In this document: piece by piece, positions 39,188-50,547 of the stretch | Layout: each line of letters opens with the position of its first letter | Position numbering within the stretch: position 1 is the first letter of the stretch | Source of the DNA: Halicephalobus mephisto | Taxonomy: Eukaryota > Nematoda > Chromadorea > Rhabditida > Panagrolaimidae | NCBI GenBank assembly: GCA_009193035.1 | Contig: SWDT01000069.1 | Span: 124,001 to 188,000 of the forward strand | DNA length: 64,000 nucleotides | Direction: 5' to 3' | Notes under the pieces: model-generated | What the model saw: the letters and a program-made list of their open reading frames with translations, nothing else | Told to the model about the DNA's origin: nothing | Databases searched by the model: none | Program-made: the position numbers and the translations under genes

Positions 39188-39960
39188 ATGATGGCATTTT
39201 GGCGCCGGTTCAGAGGTTTGTTTTTGAATATTTCTAGGTGTTATTTGACTATGTAGTCTCGAGGCACTTTGGGGATGCCCATGTACTCATATTACTACTT
39301 GTGGATGTTTTTTCCAGGAAATGCTTTTTTGGGCTGAAAAGCCTTCTGGCATTTGGAATTTAAAAACACTAAGTGATGTTAATGGAATACTGTTTCGGTG
39401 AATACGGGTTGTTTTAAAGGGACTTGATTAGAAGATATGCAACAGGTGACAATACTAACAGCTGAAATTGATTTTTACATAGGACTGGTTGAAATGAAGG
39501 AAGAAATTATTTCTAAGAAGCATAGGCAATAATAAAATTTTGAGTTTGCAAATTTCGTTTTCATAAATGAATTTTCACTTTATTAAATGAACCATAATTG
39601 AATATCATAACGTCTGATTTAGTGTACGTTTTCAGCGAAATTATCATCCAAAGTGGATATGTCTCGTTCCATCGATGAAGAAACTGGCGACTTGATTAAA
39701 CGACCTGATTCCCATGCTGAAACCAAGCTGAACCCTGTCTTATCCCTACCAAAGTTCAACTTTTATCCTGCCAAGAAGTGGAAGAGCTTCGACAAAGCAA
39801 GAACAATCCTCAAGGTGGCTCCTCAGAACTGGGACCGCAAGTAAGTGTTTCTTTTTCAAAGTTGTTCATATATTAGTTTTCTTTTTCCAGCATTCAACTA
39901 CCTTCGGAATTGTTTGATAAGTCTAACTCCAAATTTAATCTACCAGACTCTTACTCATAA
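39188..39960 (+). CDS. small three-exon protein of 100 residues, not recognised
   Basis: The exons 39188-39215, 39636-39840 and 39891-39960 join in frame. The acceptors are GTTTTCAG and TTTTTCCAG, the second donor is GTAAGT and the first is GTTTGT. The protein begins MMAFWRRFRAKLSSK and has no signal peptide or membrane segment. It is basic and aromatic in the middle (FNFYPAKKWKSFDKARTIL) and ends in a Ser/Asn/Phe-rich tail. No family is recognised. The gene stands alone between the minus-strand small genes and the chemoreceptor, with 1.3 kb of AT-rich DNA after it. Confidence 0.6.
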
Positions 39961-41249
39961 ATTAGTTATACTGGCTTCGAGCTGATATCAGGAAAATTCT
40001 ATTTAAAGTGTTCATTTCGTTTTCTATATATTAATTTTAGATTTATAGGTTAATATAATCGTCAAAAATACAATTCTCAGAAACCCCGTGTTGATAACCA
40101 TATGAATTTCAATTATTCAACTGTGCGTTTTATTAAAAAAATCAGCAGTTGCATTTGTGTCTTTCGAACATTATGATCTCACCTTGTTCGCAAAATCATC
40201 ACTCATAACTCGAGAAGTTTCATGAATTATCGAATTACATATATTCGCCGTGCATTTCTGCATTTTTAGATTTTTAAAGGCTTCGAAAATAAAATTAATC
40301 TTTGCGGACCACTCATGTTCTCTAACATCCAATGGGAATAACTTTTATGGGTGTTTATTAAGGTATTACTTTTTCTCCCTGAAGTTTAATCTTTTACCAT
40401 ATATAATGCACTTATTTAAAAATTAGCTGACAGTGTGACAATTTGCTAATTCCTGAATCAATCCAATTTAGGTTTATGAATTGAAAGGGTTTTCCAGACA
40501 CTAAGTATGTTTGTAGCTTCCCTATGTTGTATAATGCAAATTTAACTCTAAGTTTTATAACAGTTACTGTAGAGCTTAGTATTTCTGTTTTTACCTTAAC
40601 CTTTAAGAGAACTACAGAATATAAAATTTTATTAATTTTTAATTTCATTTAAAGGCCGAAATTGAGACTTTCCCATTTCTATAGACTAATATTTGACGAC
40701 CAGCCTAGTATGTTTAGTAATTTTCGACTGTTTGCAGGAAATTGAAGATATTGATAGTGGCCTGAGATTACAAATACAACAGGTTAATTTTTGTCTAAAA
40801 ACAATATTCTGTTTGTTTTTTGCCAGTAATTGCGATTGCTATTTATATTTTTGACGTTTTGAAGTTTCTTCTTAAAGTGTTTTTGTACCTGGAACTAGAA
40901 AATTTGCAAACAATTCCCTGGATTCTGTATTTTGTTTTGAATAAACTTTTTTGCAATTTCACTGTAAATTTAATTCACTTTAAATGTTGTGTTTTTTGTT
41001 CTTAGTAAACTCCTATTGGTCAGATACTTGGGTGTGATTTTAGGCTCAAAATTCATATTTAGCTCTTTATTCATCGAAAGTTCAGAAATCATACTGTAAC
41101 TACTTTCCTGGTCGTTAATTGTATCTTTTAAATTCCCCCATAGAATGTTTTAATTTTACTTTATTAATGTTGTCATTAGTGATCTTATTGTAGGCATCTC
41201 GTCATAGAAATTATATTTTCACGGTTTTAGATATCCCTTAGGGGAAGAA
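39961..41249. other. AT-rich intergenic region
   Basis: About 1.3 kb with no supported gene. TTTTAG at 41225-41230 just before the chemoreceptor start is a probable trans-splice acceptor. Confidence 0.5.
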
Positions 41250-42362
41250 ATGATGACTAACCCGCTAGCAGTTTACGAAAACAACACAGCGTTAAGACAG
41301 GTTTTCGTATATTTTCCAGAAGTGGAATATAGTTTCGAACTAGTGGCCAACGTCATCGGGGTCTTTTCATTGTCTTTGGCGATTTATTTCTTCCTGAAAC
41401 TGGGGTTATTCCACATCAACTTGACGTCACTACTTATCAACATGATGGTCAGCTACCTAATTAGAACTCTATTCAGAATCCCTATAGTTATCTATAACCT
41501 GCTGAATGAAGTGCAGCATTACCAGGAGAAGAACGAAATCATCCAGCACATGGATACTGTATGCGCCATCTGTCAGTATGTCTGTGGTGCCGATTTGTGT
41601 CTTATTTTCCTCGAGAGACTGTATGCCACGAACAAAGCGAAAGTCTACGAATCCCAATCACATTACTGGACGGTTATTCCTGCAATTGTATTCTTGTGGT
41701 TACTGATCGCAGCATCGCTGTATTTAAGTTCATACGGGTACATCAGTATCTTGACCCTCGTGATCGGTACCGTGATATTGATGACCATTTGCGGAGTCGG
41801 GATGATCTATCTCCTGGCTTTGAACCACAAGTTGTACAGGAACAAAGTCAACACCAAAACTAACCTGAGCTACCGATACCAAGTGACCGAGAACATCAGG
41901 AGTTTCCGGATGCTCCTGCCGATGTTGGGGTTGCTGCTCGTGGGTTGCGTTCTTGGAATAGTATTTTACTCCATTACGGTATATGTCGAGGTGAGTAGAC
42001 GTTTATTTACTTGAATTTCAATGATTTTTGAATAAGTTCATCTCCCATAACATGGACCTCATCAGTAAGCTCACTTGCAGAGTCCCCTAATTCGCGCCCT
42101 CGGTGGCATCACTTTCACTCTCATGGTAAGCTGTGGCTCCATTGTTCTCCCCGTTGTCGCTCTCTTCTTTCACCGTACTCTCAGACAATCCGTCTTGAAA
42201 GTCTTGCAGCAAAAACAGTGTCAGTCCCACAGACCAGAAACCACGGGGTCTTCTGCTGTTGCTTACAATGTTCCAATGACGTTGAACGGTAAAAAACTAA
42301 TTTTGGGGACTAACGAATGCACAGCTATTTACTTTCAACAGATTCAACAAATGTGGAATTGA
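41250..42362 (+). CDS. serpentine chemoreceptor, Sre-like 7TM GPCR
   Basis: The exons 41250-41990 and 42081-42362 give about 340 residues with seven hydrophobic segments. The motif LERLYATNKAKVYES after TM3 matches the ERxxATxxxxxYE pattern of nematode Sra-superfamily receptors, most like Sre. TM6 and TM7 (MLLPMLGLLLVGCVLGIVFY; ALGGITFTLMVSCGSIVLPVVAL) are followed by a short basic tail. The second acceptor, CACTTGCAG at 42080, was chosen because it keeps frame and restores TM7. The 3' end may hold one more intron (donor after 42287, acceptor TTTCAACAG), giving a different tail of about 17 residues. Such receptors usually sit in chemosensory neuron cilia. Confidence 0.82.
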
Positions 42363-42665
42363 ACAGGTGCTTTGTAAATAAAATATAATTTTTTACTTCG
42401 TCTTCAGACAGAATCACAATGGTGATTACAAAAAAATTTTAACGAGGAACTGAAATAAATTATGGCAAAACCAAGATATAGTACAGATAAGAGACGAATA
42501 GGAAAAGGAGGATTTTCGTGCCGAGAGCCAGCAAATCTTTGAATCGGGAAATCTTGAATCTCAACGCAGTTGTTAAAATCAGTTTTCAAAAATTCTCCAG
42601 TCCCAACACGAAACCAACTGACTTCCCTATTTCTCCACTTGCAATTGTCTCACAACCGTAGAATC

Positions 42666-45600
42666 TCATGCATCGGTTTGTAGGAAGATGGAAGCAGTGT
42701 CGTTCAGCAGGATCTGAGCGGCTTCTACATCGACATCAGTTACAGTATCTGTAGAATTGCTTGCATCATCTGCCTCAATGACGAAGTATTCGGGCAAACT
42801 GTCAAATGGGATTTCGTCTGGGATTCCGGCATCATCAGCGGCGATTTCGAAAGAAGGAGCGTCTTCGTACTTGGAGTCCTCCACCTTGACGCAGCTGCCC
42901 TTGTCTTCCTTGTTGTCAAAGTCCATCTTCAATTCGAATCCGGGCTTACAGTGGCAAGTGATGCTTCTTTCGTTACAGTAAGAGTTGGGAACAAGACACT
43001 GGTCTTCGATAACGACAGTCTCCAGACAGTATCCTCCGATGGTTCCATTAGCACGGTCTTCGACGGAGTCCATGAAGACGATCGTAGTCAAGTCGTGGCA
43101 TCTTCCCGCGATGTGAACGTAGCCATCGGGACAGGAGTCGACACACTCGCTCTGGTAGATGAGTTTCTTGTCGGGACAACGGCAGTAGCCCTTTTCGCAG
43201 AAGGTGGAGTTCGAGATGGACTGGCACTGCTCGTTAATGTTACAGCCCGGTTGACCGACGTAGAACACTAGAAAAAAAATTTGAATACATTCATCAAAAC
43301 CACTTCCGAAGTCTTGGATTGTGTCTAGAAACCTGTTTGAAGTTTCTTAACACTATCCACTGTTTTATTAGAGGAGATTTCCATGCAAAAACTTACTTCT
43401 CTTGCAAGCAGCTCCAATCTTGATGAAGCCAGGAGGACAGATTTTGATGGGTTCTCTGCTCATGGCAGGTCTCAAGGCTCTGGCGTAGGCTTCTTCTTCG
43501 TTGATGGGGAGACTTGTGCAGCACTGGGCGTTTCTTCCATCGGGATAGTTACTGTAGCAAGTGAATCCATCTGGACATTTCGAAATCGTGGAGCAAGGAT
43601 GAGCAGCTCTGGTTTCTGCATTCAACAACGGCTGACTTGTAGGAGGACATCCGGAAACTGGTGCTCCGGGTAGCGCCGGAGGCAATGTGGCTGAAGACAG
43701 CAACTGTATCGGGATCACCGCTGTGTTCAGTTTTTCTCCATTCGGTCCAGTAACTATGGACGGGATTTGAGGGAGGTTATGAGCGTTCAGCTGGTTGTTC
43801 TGGATATTCGGGCCTACTGTAGGATGCATCTGAGTTGCACCCATCTTTCTACTGTGGAAAGCATAGGCCATTTGAGAAGTCCCTGTGGGAGTGCAGCAGT
43901 AGCTGTTCTGTTTCTCCGCCGAGTAGATGCATTGGTAAGGAGCCGTCGTGGGACAAGGGGCCAAGGCCATGTGGCAAGTCGGGGGTTCTAGTGAATTCAA
44001 GGCGACGTACGGAATCTGCCCGACAGGACAATATCCTTCATAGTTGCCTTCAGAAGTAGAGAAGGAGTCGGAAGAACAGCAGACAAATTCAGAAGTGATT
44101 AGACTTCGATGACAAGCATAGCCGGCGGGACAGTTGTTCACTTGGGGGTTGCAGATTTGTTTCTGATGAGTAACTGAAAAATCGTTTTACTTTTCAACAA
44201 GTCCAGTAAAATTACAGCTAGTGCCCCCAAAAACTTGAAGTAGCACTTTTCGGGCATTATCCAGATTATTAGGATTATGAATTGTGAGGAACTTACATGG
44301 ATTTCCGTAAGCTGCTCCATTAGAGCAGTCCTGAAGAGCACCTTTAGGTGCAGCAACCACGTCTTCAGAACAACAAAGGTTCAGATTTCCTTTAATAGAT
44401 GCCATGCAGATGAATCCATCAGGGCACTTGTTGGACCCCTTGGGGCACATCAATGGTCTGTTTGCATACAGGAATGGTTTCCTGCCGACGGGACACTGGG
44501 CATTGGAAGCTCTTCCTCTGCAGCAGATGGCTCTTTCTTTGGGTCCTTCACACGTGTATCCCTCGGGGCAGTTGTTGGCCAGAGTGTTGCATCCAAGGGG
44601 TTTTCTCGTTCCCTCGACCAGAAAAGGTGAAGCTCCTCTGGGACATCTTTCCCAACTTGGACAACAGTAGTATTGATCGTCAGTAGCTCGGGAACATTCA
44701 TAGTCTTCAGGACACTCGTCGCCTCGGCTTGTTTCGTCACATTGCTTGGGTTCTCTGGACCCGATTTCGAAGAAGGGGATGTGGTTGTCTCTGCAACGGG
44801 GAAGACTCGCGGAGGATGAAGCGAGCCCCGAAGAGAATCTATTTGGCTCACAGCAAATTTCGACTCCATCAATTGTGGACTCTGCACAGACGGTCCTGTC
44901 AGGGCAGTAGACCTGATCATCCCCACAGATCAGAACTTGTTTCCCACTGAAGTAGTAGGGCTTGTGTTTGGGCAAGGTACACTTGGGGATTCCTCTGCAG
45001 CAAGTTCCGTGGCTTCCGGCTCCAAGACAGACATGTCCCCTCGGACAGCCTCCGATGGCATTGACTACACATCGTTGTCCGTTCGAAGAAAGTCCCGCAG
45101 GGCATCTGGTGGGTCTCCATTGGATTGAGTTTTTGGAGATGGAATTTGAACTCCTTCTCGACGCGAAATTGGTTTTGAAGGGATTGCTGTCATCAGGACC
45201 ACTACAGCAGATGAAGGAAGTGTCGTCACTTAGGCTTTGTGCGCATTCATAACCCATCGGGCAAGTCTGGTCCCCAAAAGAGCATTTGACCGGAGTGGAC
45301 CCCATCATCAGAGGTTGTCGATTGAACGGACATGCTGGAACTGCCTTACAGCAGATGGGAGTATTTGAAGTCGACAAGACACAAGAAGCGCCTTCTGAAC
45401 GACAAGAGTTCATCGAGTTCATGGTGCACTTCTGAGGTCCTCCTCCAGGATAAGCCTCGGCGACAGACATACCCTCGGGACATTCACCCATGGGGTTTCT
45501 GCAAAGTTTCTCACAAGCTTCCTTGCTGACGAATCGGTTAGAAGTTCCTCCGCATCCGTTGAAAGTGAAGGGAACACATTCCATAGCCATAGTGTCATAG

Positions 45601-47696
45601 AACCAGTAAGTGTCGGGTCTGTGGAGAGAGCATCTGTTTCCGACTGACTTCGGGCTATTACAGGCGAATTCCGACTGAGGACAACAGAATCCCCTTAAAT
45701 TACACGAGTTTCCTGCAGGACATGGATTCTGAGGACTGCATCTCTGGGGGTTGTTGCCTGGATCCATCAAGGGGGCAACTCCGTTACAGACTCCCTTGAT
45801 GTTCAGTTGACAAGTGGCTTCGCATTCCTGTCGGGTGAAGAAGTTGTTACTAGATCCGTGGCATCCATAATACTGGAAAGGCTCACAGAGTCCAGTGTCC
45901 CCGTTGAAGTGGTATCTCTGGATAGTTAAGTCGTTTCCGAAGCAATCTGTTCCAGCTGAGGCTGGCTCTCGACACGAAAGTTCCTCGCTGCTGCAGCAGA
46001 TGTGATTCAGTCCGAATAGCGGTTGCATACAGGAATAACCATTGGGGCAAGTGCTCGGAGTCAAAGGGGAACAGGCAGCATTAGAGGCTCCTGCTCTGTA
46101 AGGTCGTCCTTGAGGACATTGAGAGGTCACGCAGAATCCTTCGCACTGCTCGAGAGTGTCGAAGTTGTTCGCATTTCCTCCGCACTGGGAGAACTTGAAG
46201 GATCTACAGGAACCAGTAGATTCATCGAAGTAGTAACGAGTGATTGGAGTTTGTGGATTGTCACAGATTATTCCTGATTCCTTTGGTTGATTGCAGACAT
46301 GTTCCGGAGCTGGACAGCAGTACTGCTGACCCCCAGAGGTGACACACTGGTAATTGTTCGGACAGGGGTTGGAATCACTGCAAGAGGTAACACCTCCGAG
46401 AGGGGAGCCTGCGGGACACAGACCCTTGGCGGGACAACATCGGCCGTTTCTGCAGTTGTACCCTGGAGGACAAGGGGAGTTGGCCGAGCAAGGATTAGGG
46501 GAAGCGAGGGGTGTGTCCCCAAGACAGGCATCGTTGATGTTGGCACTGGTATCAGAACAACAAACTCCTCCACTGAAAACATCGCAGATGAAATAACCTT
46601 AATTGAAAAGCCCTCTTACCTGAACATTGTGGATTGGGTGCAGACAAAGCCCTCAGGGCAACTTGCTTCATCCCCAATGGTGCATTGGACGTGACCTCCT
46701 GTGTGAGGGTTGAGGAACCCAGCAGAGTTATAAGGACATCCGAAGTCTCTTCCGCAACACCTAGTCAAGGTGCCTCCGACGAGGTTGCAGCCAAAGCCCA
46801 CAGGACACGAGGTGGAAGAGCTAGAGGGAGCTGATGAGAGCACACATGACCTTGGTTCACCCGTCAAGGGCTCGTAGTAGGTCACTTGATTCCCGCTACA
46901 AGTGACGTCCGCTGCAGACTGACGGAATTCTGTGGGATTCTGGCAGCAATAGGAAGTTCCCGTCCGGGGGTATAGGGTGCATTCATATCCTGCAGCATGT
47001 TTATTGTAAAATTTTAAGAATTTTTTGCTTTTTAAAAAACAATTTTTGTTCTTAGAGCTCGGATGAAACCAAATCCCTTTTGCTTAGCCCCTAATAAGCT
47101 TTTCATGTTTAGTTTTTTTTAGAATTCCAATTTTCGCACAAAAATTGTTTAAAAACGAATTTCGCTATTCTTGTTTTTTGCGCAGAAGGTGAAAAATATC
47201 GGATTACGATGCACTTACCGTCAGGACAACTGTTCATCGAAGGATTGCAAGCTACTGGAGCACTGAATCTCGTAAGAACTAATCCGGAGCCACAGATGTC
47301 ATCCGGGGCTTGGAATTGGGGGGACAGGATGGGGTCGTCGTGAGACACTCTATCCAGTCGGGATTCCGAAGTTGGTTCGCATTCATTGATGTCTGGATTG
47401 AATTGTTTTCCATCTGTGCAGTTCCTTCTCGCATATAATCTAGAAAAATCCAAATCAAAAAACCACAGTGGAAGACAATAAACTCACCCCTCTAGGTTAC
47501 AGTACAGATAACTATTGGGGTTTTCAGGATCTGGTTTCTTTTCATTACTGTTCGGGTCACAGTCCAATTTCGCGATGGTAAAACTGGCAAGGAACAAGAT
47601 TATCTGGAAATTTACCGTATTTTCCGAACAAACAAACAGCAACCCGCTTCGAGTTCTTTCAGTATTGATTTTTTCCATGTCCATCAGTGCTTTCAT
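42666..47696 (-). CDS. large secreted Kunitz/lustrin-type cysteine-rich protein
   Basis: The exons 47696-47488, 47439-47219, 46989-46620, 46572-44297, 44173-43397 and 43267-42666 give about 1,484 residues. The true start is uncertain: a signal-like stretch IILFLASFTIAKLDC begins about 30 codons in and follows an internal ATTTCCAG, so exon 1 may be split. Three canonical Kunitz domains lie in exon 4, beginning CNQPKESG, CREPASAG and CNSPKSVG, each with six cysteines. They are embedded in more than a dozen lustrin-like repeats of the form CPxG...PxxC...CPxGYxC...CC. The last exon has EB-type cysteine modules (CEKGYCRCPDK) and a Cys-free acidic tail. By family this is an extracellular matrix or cuticle/moulting-type protein; no function is proven. 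Confidence 0.88.
43310..43380. repeat. foldback repeat copy in lustrin gene intron
   Basis: GGATTGTGTCTAGAAACC and, 15-20 nt later, AACACTATCC followed by ACTGTTTTATTAGAGGAG. This is one diverged unit filling most of intron 43268-43396. A weaker remnant (GTCCAGTAAAATTACAGC, GGGCATTATCC) lies in the neighbouring intron at about 44200-44265. Confidence 0.6.
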
Positions 47697-49282
47697 ATAT
47701 GAATTTCAACTTTCGTGGACAGATGGTTATCTACTTCCATGACTTTAGCTCAGAAATCTTTAGATCTATCTAAGTGAAATAGAGCTCTAAGGGATTGATC
47801 ACAGAATCACCATTGCGCAAAATTATAGCTACTTAGTTCTGGAAATTTGCATTAAGACAATTTTGCAAAAAGTACTTTTCCCCGCTTTTTGGAACAAGAT
47901 TGCGAAATAACCATTGTACGAAATCAAAATTGTTGCTTGGGCTATTTCGGTTTCTAGAAATCCCCGTCGAAACAATCCCGTGAAAAAATTGATATATGAC
48001 TTATAGTGATACAATTGTGCAAATTGGTTTCCCGTGTTCGATTGTTCTTACGAAATAATTAACTCCTGTCAACTTTTGACTTTTCAAGTGGATCTTCTTT
48101 TCTTCCAAATCGGACTAGACGCTTTAACTCCTGCACGCGGAGCTCCTTTCAATCGGATAATCCGCACTGAGACGAGATTGGGAAAATAATAGCGCGAAAA
48201 AATAACTACAACCTTTAAAAACTGTTCATCACAAGGTATGCAGCTAAGTTTGGATTCTAAATCTGAAACAAAACCCTAATCCAAGATGGAAAGTGTTCCG
48301 AGTACATTGCGAGTACATACTCGGGGAACAATAGGAGACAGTGTAGGTAGGATTACAAGCACCAAAGGAACGGATTGCTTCTAGTGTTGCTCGCCTAATC
48401 TGACATCCACAGAAGGAGATCCTCCACTCAACATCTCAAGAACAGTTTCGTAGTTTTGTTTTCTAAGTTCTCTCAAGAACGAATCTCGAGAATCTCAATT
48501 GAACCCTGGAGAAACGAATGTTCGCAGTGGATACTTTTTTAAATCATCCTATTTGCGAAAGTCGAATCAGAATTTTTAAAACCTGCCTTCTAAAACCTTC
48601 GAAAAACCGATGGCCTTGTTCTCGGTACAGTATTTGAAACACTATGGAGATAAAGTAAGACATGTGGATAAGAATAGAGAAAACGGACTAAAGATCGCTT
48701 TGGATATTCTCGATCGAAAATATCCTCAAAAGTCCGGGAATCCATTACCCTGTCGGTTGTCCCTAATAAAGAAAAAACTCACAATACTACAGTAAATAAG
48801 AATATTCGATCTCAGCCTTGCCGGCAGTAGTCGTAGGTCCATAATTGACAAGTCTCCGGGCAGTTAGAGACTGAAGCAATCGCCAGCGTCCGGCTGCTCA
48901 AATAAGGAATCCGGGAGCTGACCAAAATCAGCTTTTTCAAAGCTTTTTTCGACAGGACAGACCCTCTGGGACTGATTCGGGGGGAGGGCTTCTTCCAAAA
49001 AGAGGTCTTTTCTGGTCATTTCTCGAGGAGGTCGAGCGATGGTCTTTCAATGGACTCAGCACCATGCGTTCTTTCTTCGCAACTGTCTCAAATTGCAAGC
49101 CGTTGGAGACGGACATTTTTCATCAACACTTGCAAAATACAGGAGCGTGCGCGGCTTCGTTTTCAGCGAACGATTGTTCTCTTCGTCCTCGCGCACAGGA
49201 GCCGGTCATTGACTCACCTTAAGAGATGTTTTGTCGCTTGGTCGAGACTTGAAACCGAGGAATTCAAAAAACACTCAAATCC

Positions 49283-49298
49283 CATGATCGCGATCATG
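49283..49298. repeat. 16-nt perfect palindrome
   Basis: CATGATCGCGATCATG reads the same on both strands. It lies 3' of the ribosomal protein gene. It may be chance, or a dimeric factor site. Confidence 0.5.
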
Positions 49299-49352
49299 AA
49301 AACTGGCCACTAGGCATGAGTCACCCCTTGAAATTCAAAAAAAAGAAACAAA

Positions 49353-49372
49353 AAACGACATCAGTGTCGTTT
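49353..49372 (-). other. 8-bp hairpin downstream of eL20 gene
   Basis: AAACGACA-TCAG-TGTCGTTT is a perfect 8-bp stem with a 4-nt loop. It lies about 60 bp 3' of the eL20 stop, in its likely 3' UTR or end region. Its role is unknown. Confidence 0.45.
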
Positions 49373-49433
49373 ATGATAACAACAATAATAATTCATAAAC
49401 AAATCAGTCTCCCAAACAAATTCAACCACAGAC

Positions 49434-49976
49434 TTAGGCAAAATGAGTGCGAGGACGGGCTGTGGTGAAAGGAGTGAGATGACGGCGCTTCTGCACACGC
49501 TGGGGAAGAGGGAACTTGATCTTGGAATCGTGGAATTGCTTCACGGCTGGACGACGGCAGTCAGAAGCCTTGATGGCAGCAACCTTGATGATTTGGATAC
49601 GATCGGCTTGAGCACGGTGACGAGCTCCCATGTCACGGTAGGTCTGAGTAACGGCACCAGCTCTGGAGACATCGCGGTACTCACGGTACATGTTGTGCTG
49701 AGCATTACGGGAAGCATAACGGAGCCAGACGCCATAGTTCTTCACAGAGCCAGTCTTCTTGTCGTGGATCTCTTCGCAGGAGATGATTTCACCGTGAGTC
49801 TTCTTCACACGACGAAGCATACTGGTAAAGTACCAGAAACGGGACTTGGCGACAACGTGGTTGCTGGCGAAGATCTCCATCTTGTACAGCTTTGGGTTGG
49901 GATCCCGTTCCGTGGGCAACTTACGGCCGACAACGATGAACTGCTTCAAAACGTCACCCGAAGCGATGATCGGCAT
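49434..49976 (-). CDS. rpl-20: 60S ribosomal protein eL20 (L18a)
   Basis: A single exon of 180 residues, the usual family length. Diagnostic stretches are [65 protein letters not shown] and [18 protein letters not shown], all highly conserved in eukaryotic eL20. ATG 49976 follows a TTTTTAG acceptor with a 14-nt leader, so the 5' UTR is either trans-spliced or preceded by an intron. Codon usage is strongly biased, as expected for a highly expressed gene. It is divergent from the condensin gene (571 bp apart). Confidence 0.97.
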   Translation of the reverse strand: MPIIASGDVLKQFIVVGRKLPTERDPNPKLYKMEIFASNHVVAKSRFWYFTSMLRRVKKTHGEIISCEEIHDKKTGSVKNYGVWLRYASRNAQHNMYREYRDVSRAGAVTQTYRDMGARHRAQADRIQIIKVAAIKASDCRRPAVKQFHDSKIKFPLPQRVQKRRHLTPFTTARPRTHFA

Positions 49977-50547
49977 CTTGAAATGTTACCTAAAAAGGAA
50001 AACCGTCGTAAACTCATAGATTCAAACAATGTTCACGTTCTAAACGAAAGAAAGACCAAGAGTAGTGGGAATTTATATATGAAAACATAAGGAGAAGAAC
50101 CCTATTGAGTGAAACCCGGATCAAGGTAGCCATGCTTTCGGTTGAAAGCACCACGGAAAAAGTATATTTGCTGCTTACAACATAGAGAGTAGTAATAGGC
50201 CTCAGAATAATGAAAATTACGGAAGATAAAAAAGAATGAGTCGAGAAAAGTGAAGAAAACCAAGGAATCAGTGGAGAAACGAGCAACAGTGAACAACTGA
50301 ACACACACCGTAAGCGGGTTCCTGTAGCGAAAACTTGGTTCTCAGGGATTGGCGGGGCAATTTCTCTCCCGCTTGGCAGAACAAATTTTGACGAAATTAT
50401 TTGTTAAATTTTTCCATATATCGAAGTTTACTAATCTGTCGTTTTTATATTATGTAAATAATATTTAGGCATTGTTTAGTTTCCCGGCACAATTATAGCT
50501 AGGATAATATTGTTTTGAAGCTCATTCTGACGATCTACTTTTTTAGC
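49977..50547. promoter_or_regulatory. divergent promoter region between eL20 and condensin genes
   Basis: 571 bp between two head-to-head start codons, so it must contain both promoters. It includes a splice or trans-splice acceptor near 49991 (for eL20) and one at 50541-50546 (TTTTAG, for the condensin gene). A GCTTTC-GGTT-GAAAGC hairpin lies at about 50144-50159. No snoRNA boxes were identified with confidence. Confidence 0.5.

Larger units (their letters stand above)
47697..49433. other. intergenic region, no supported gene
   Basis: Contains the 5' flank of the lustrin gene and the 3' flank of the eL20 gene. Open stretches at 48610-48795 and 49050-49313 have no splice or family support. 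The DNA is richer in G+C from about 48950 to 49310. A palindrome (49283-49298) and a hairpin (49353-49372) are listed separately. Confidence 0.4.

Noticed and set aside
48610..48795. 61-codon open frame
   Set aside because: Start is not preceded by an acceptor, composition is like the AT-rich flank, and no family is recognised.
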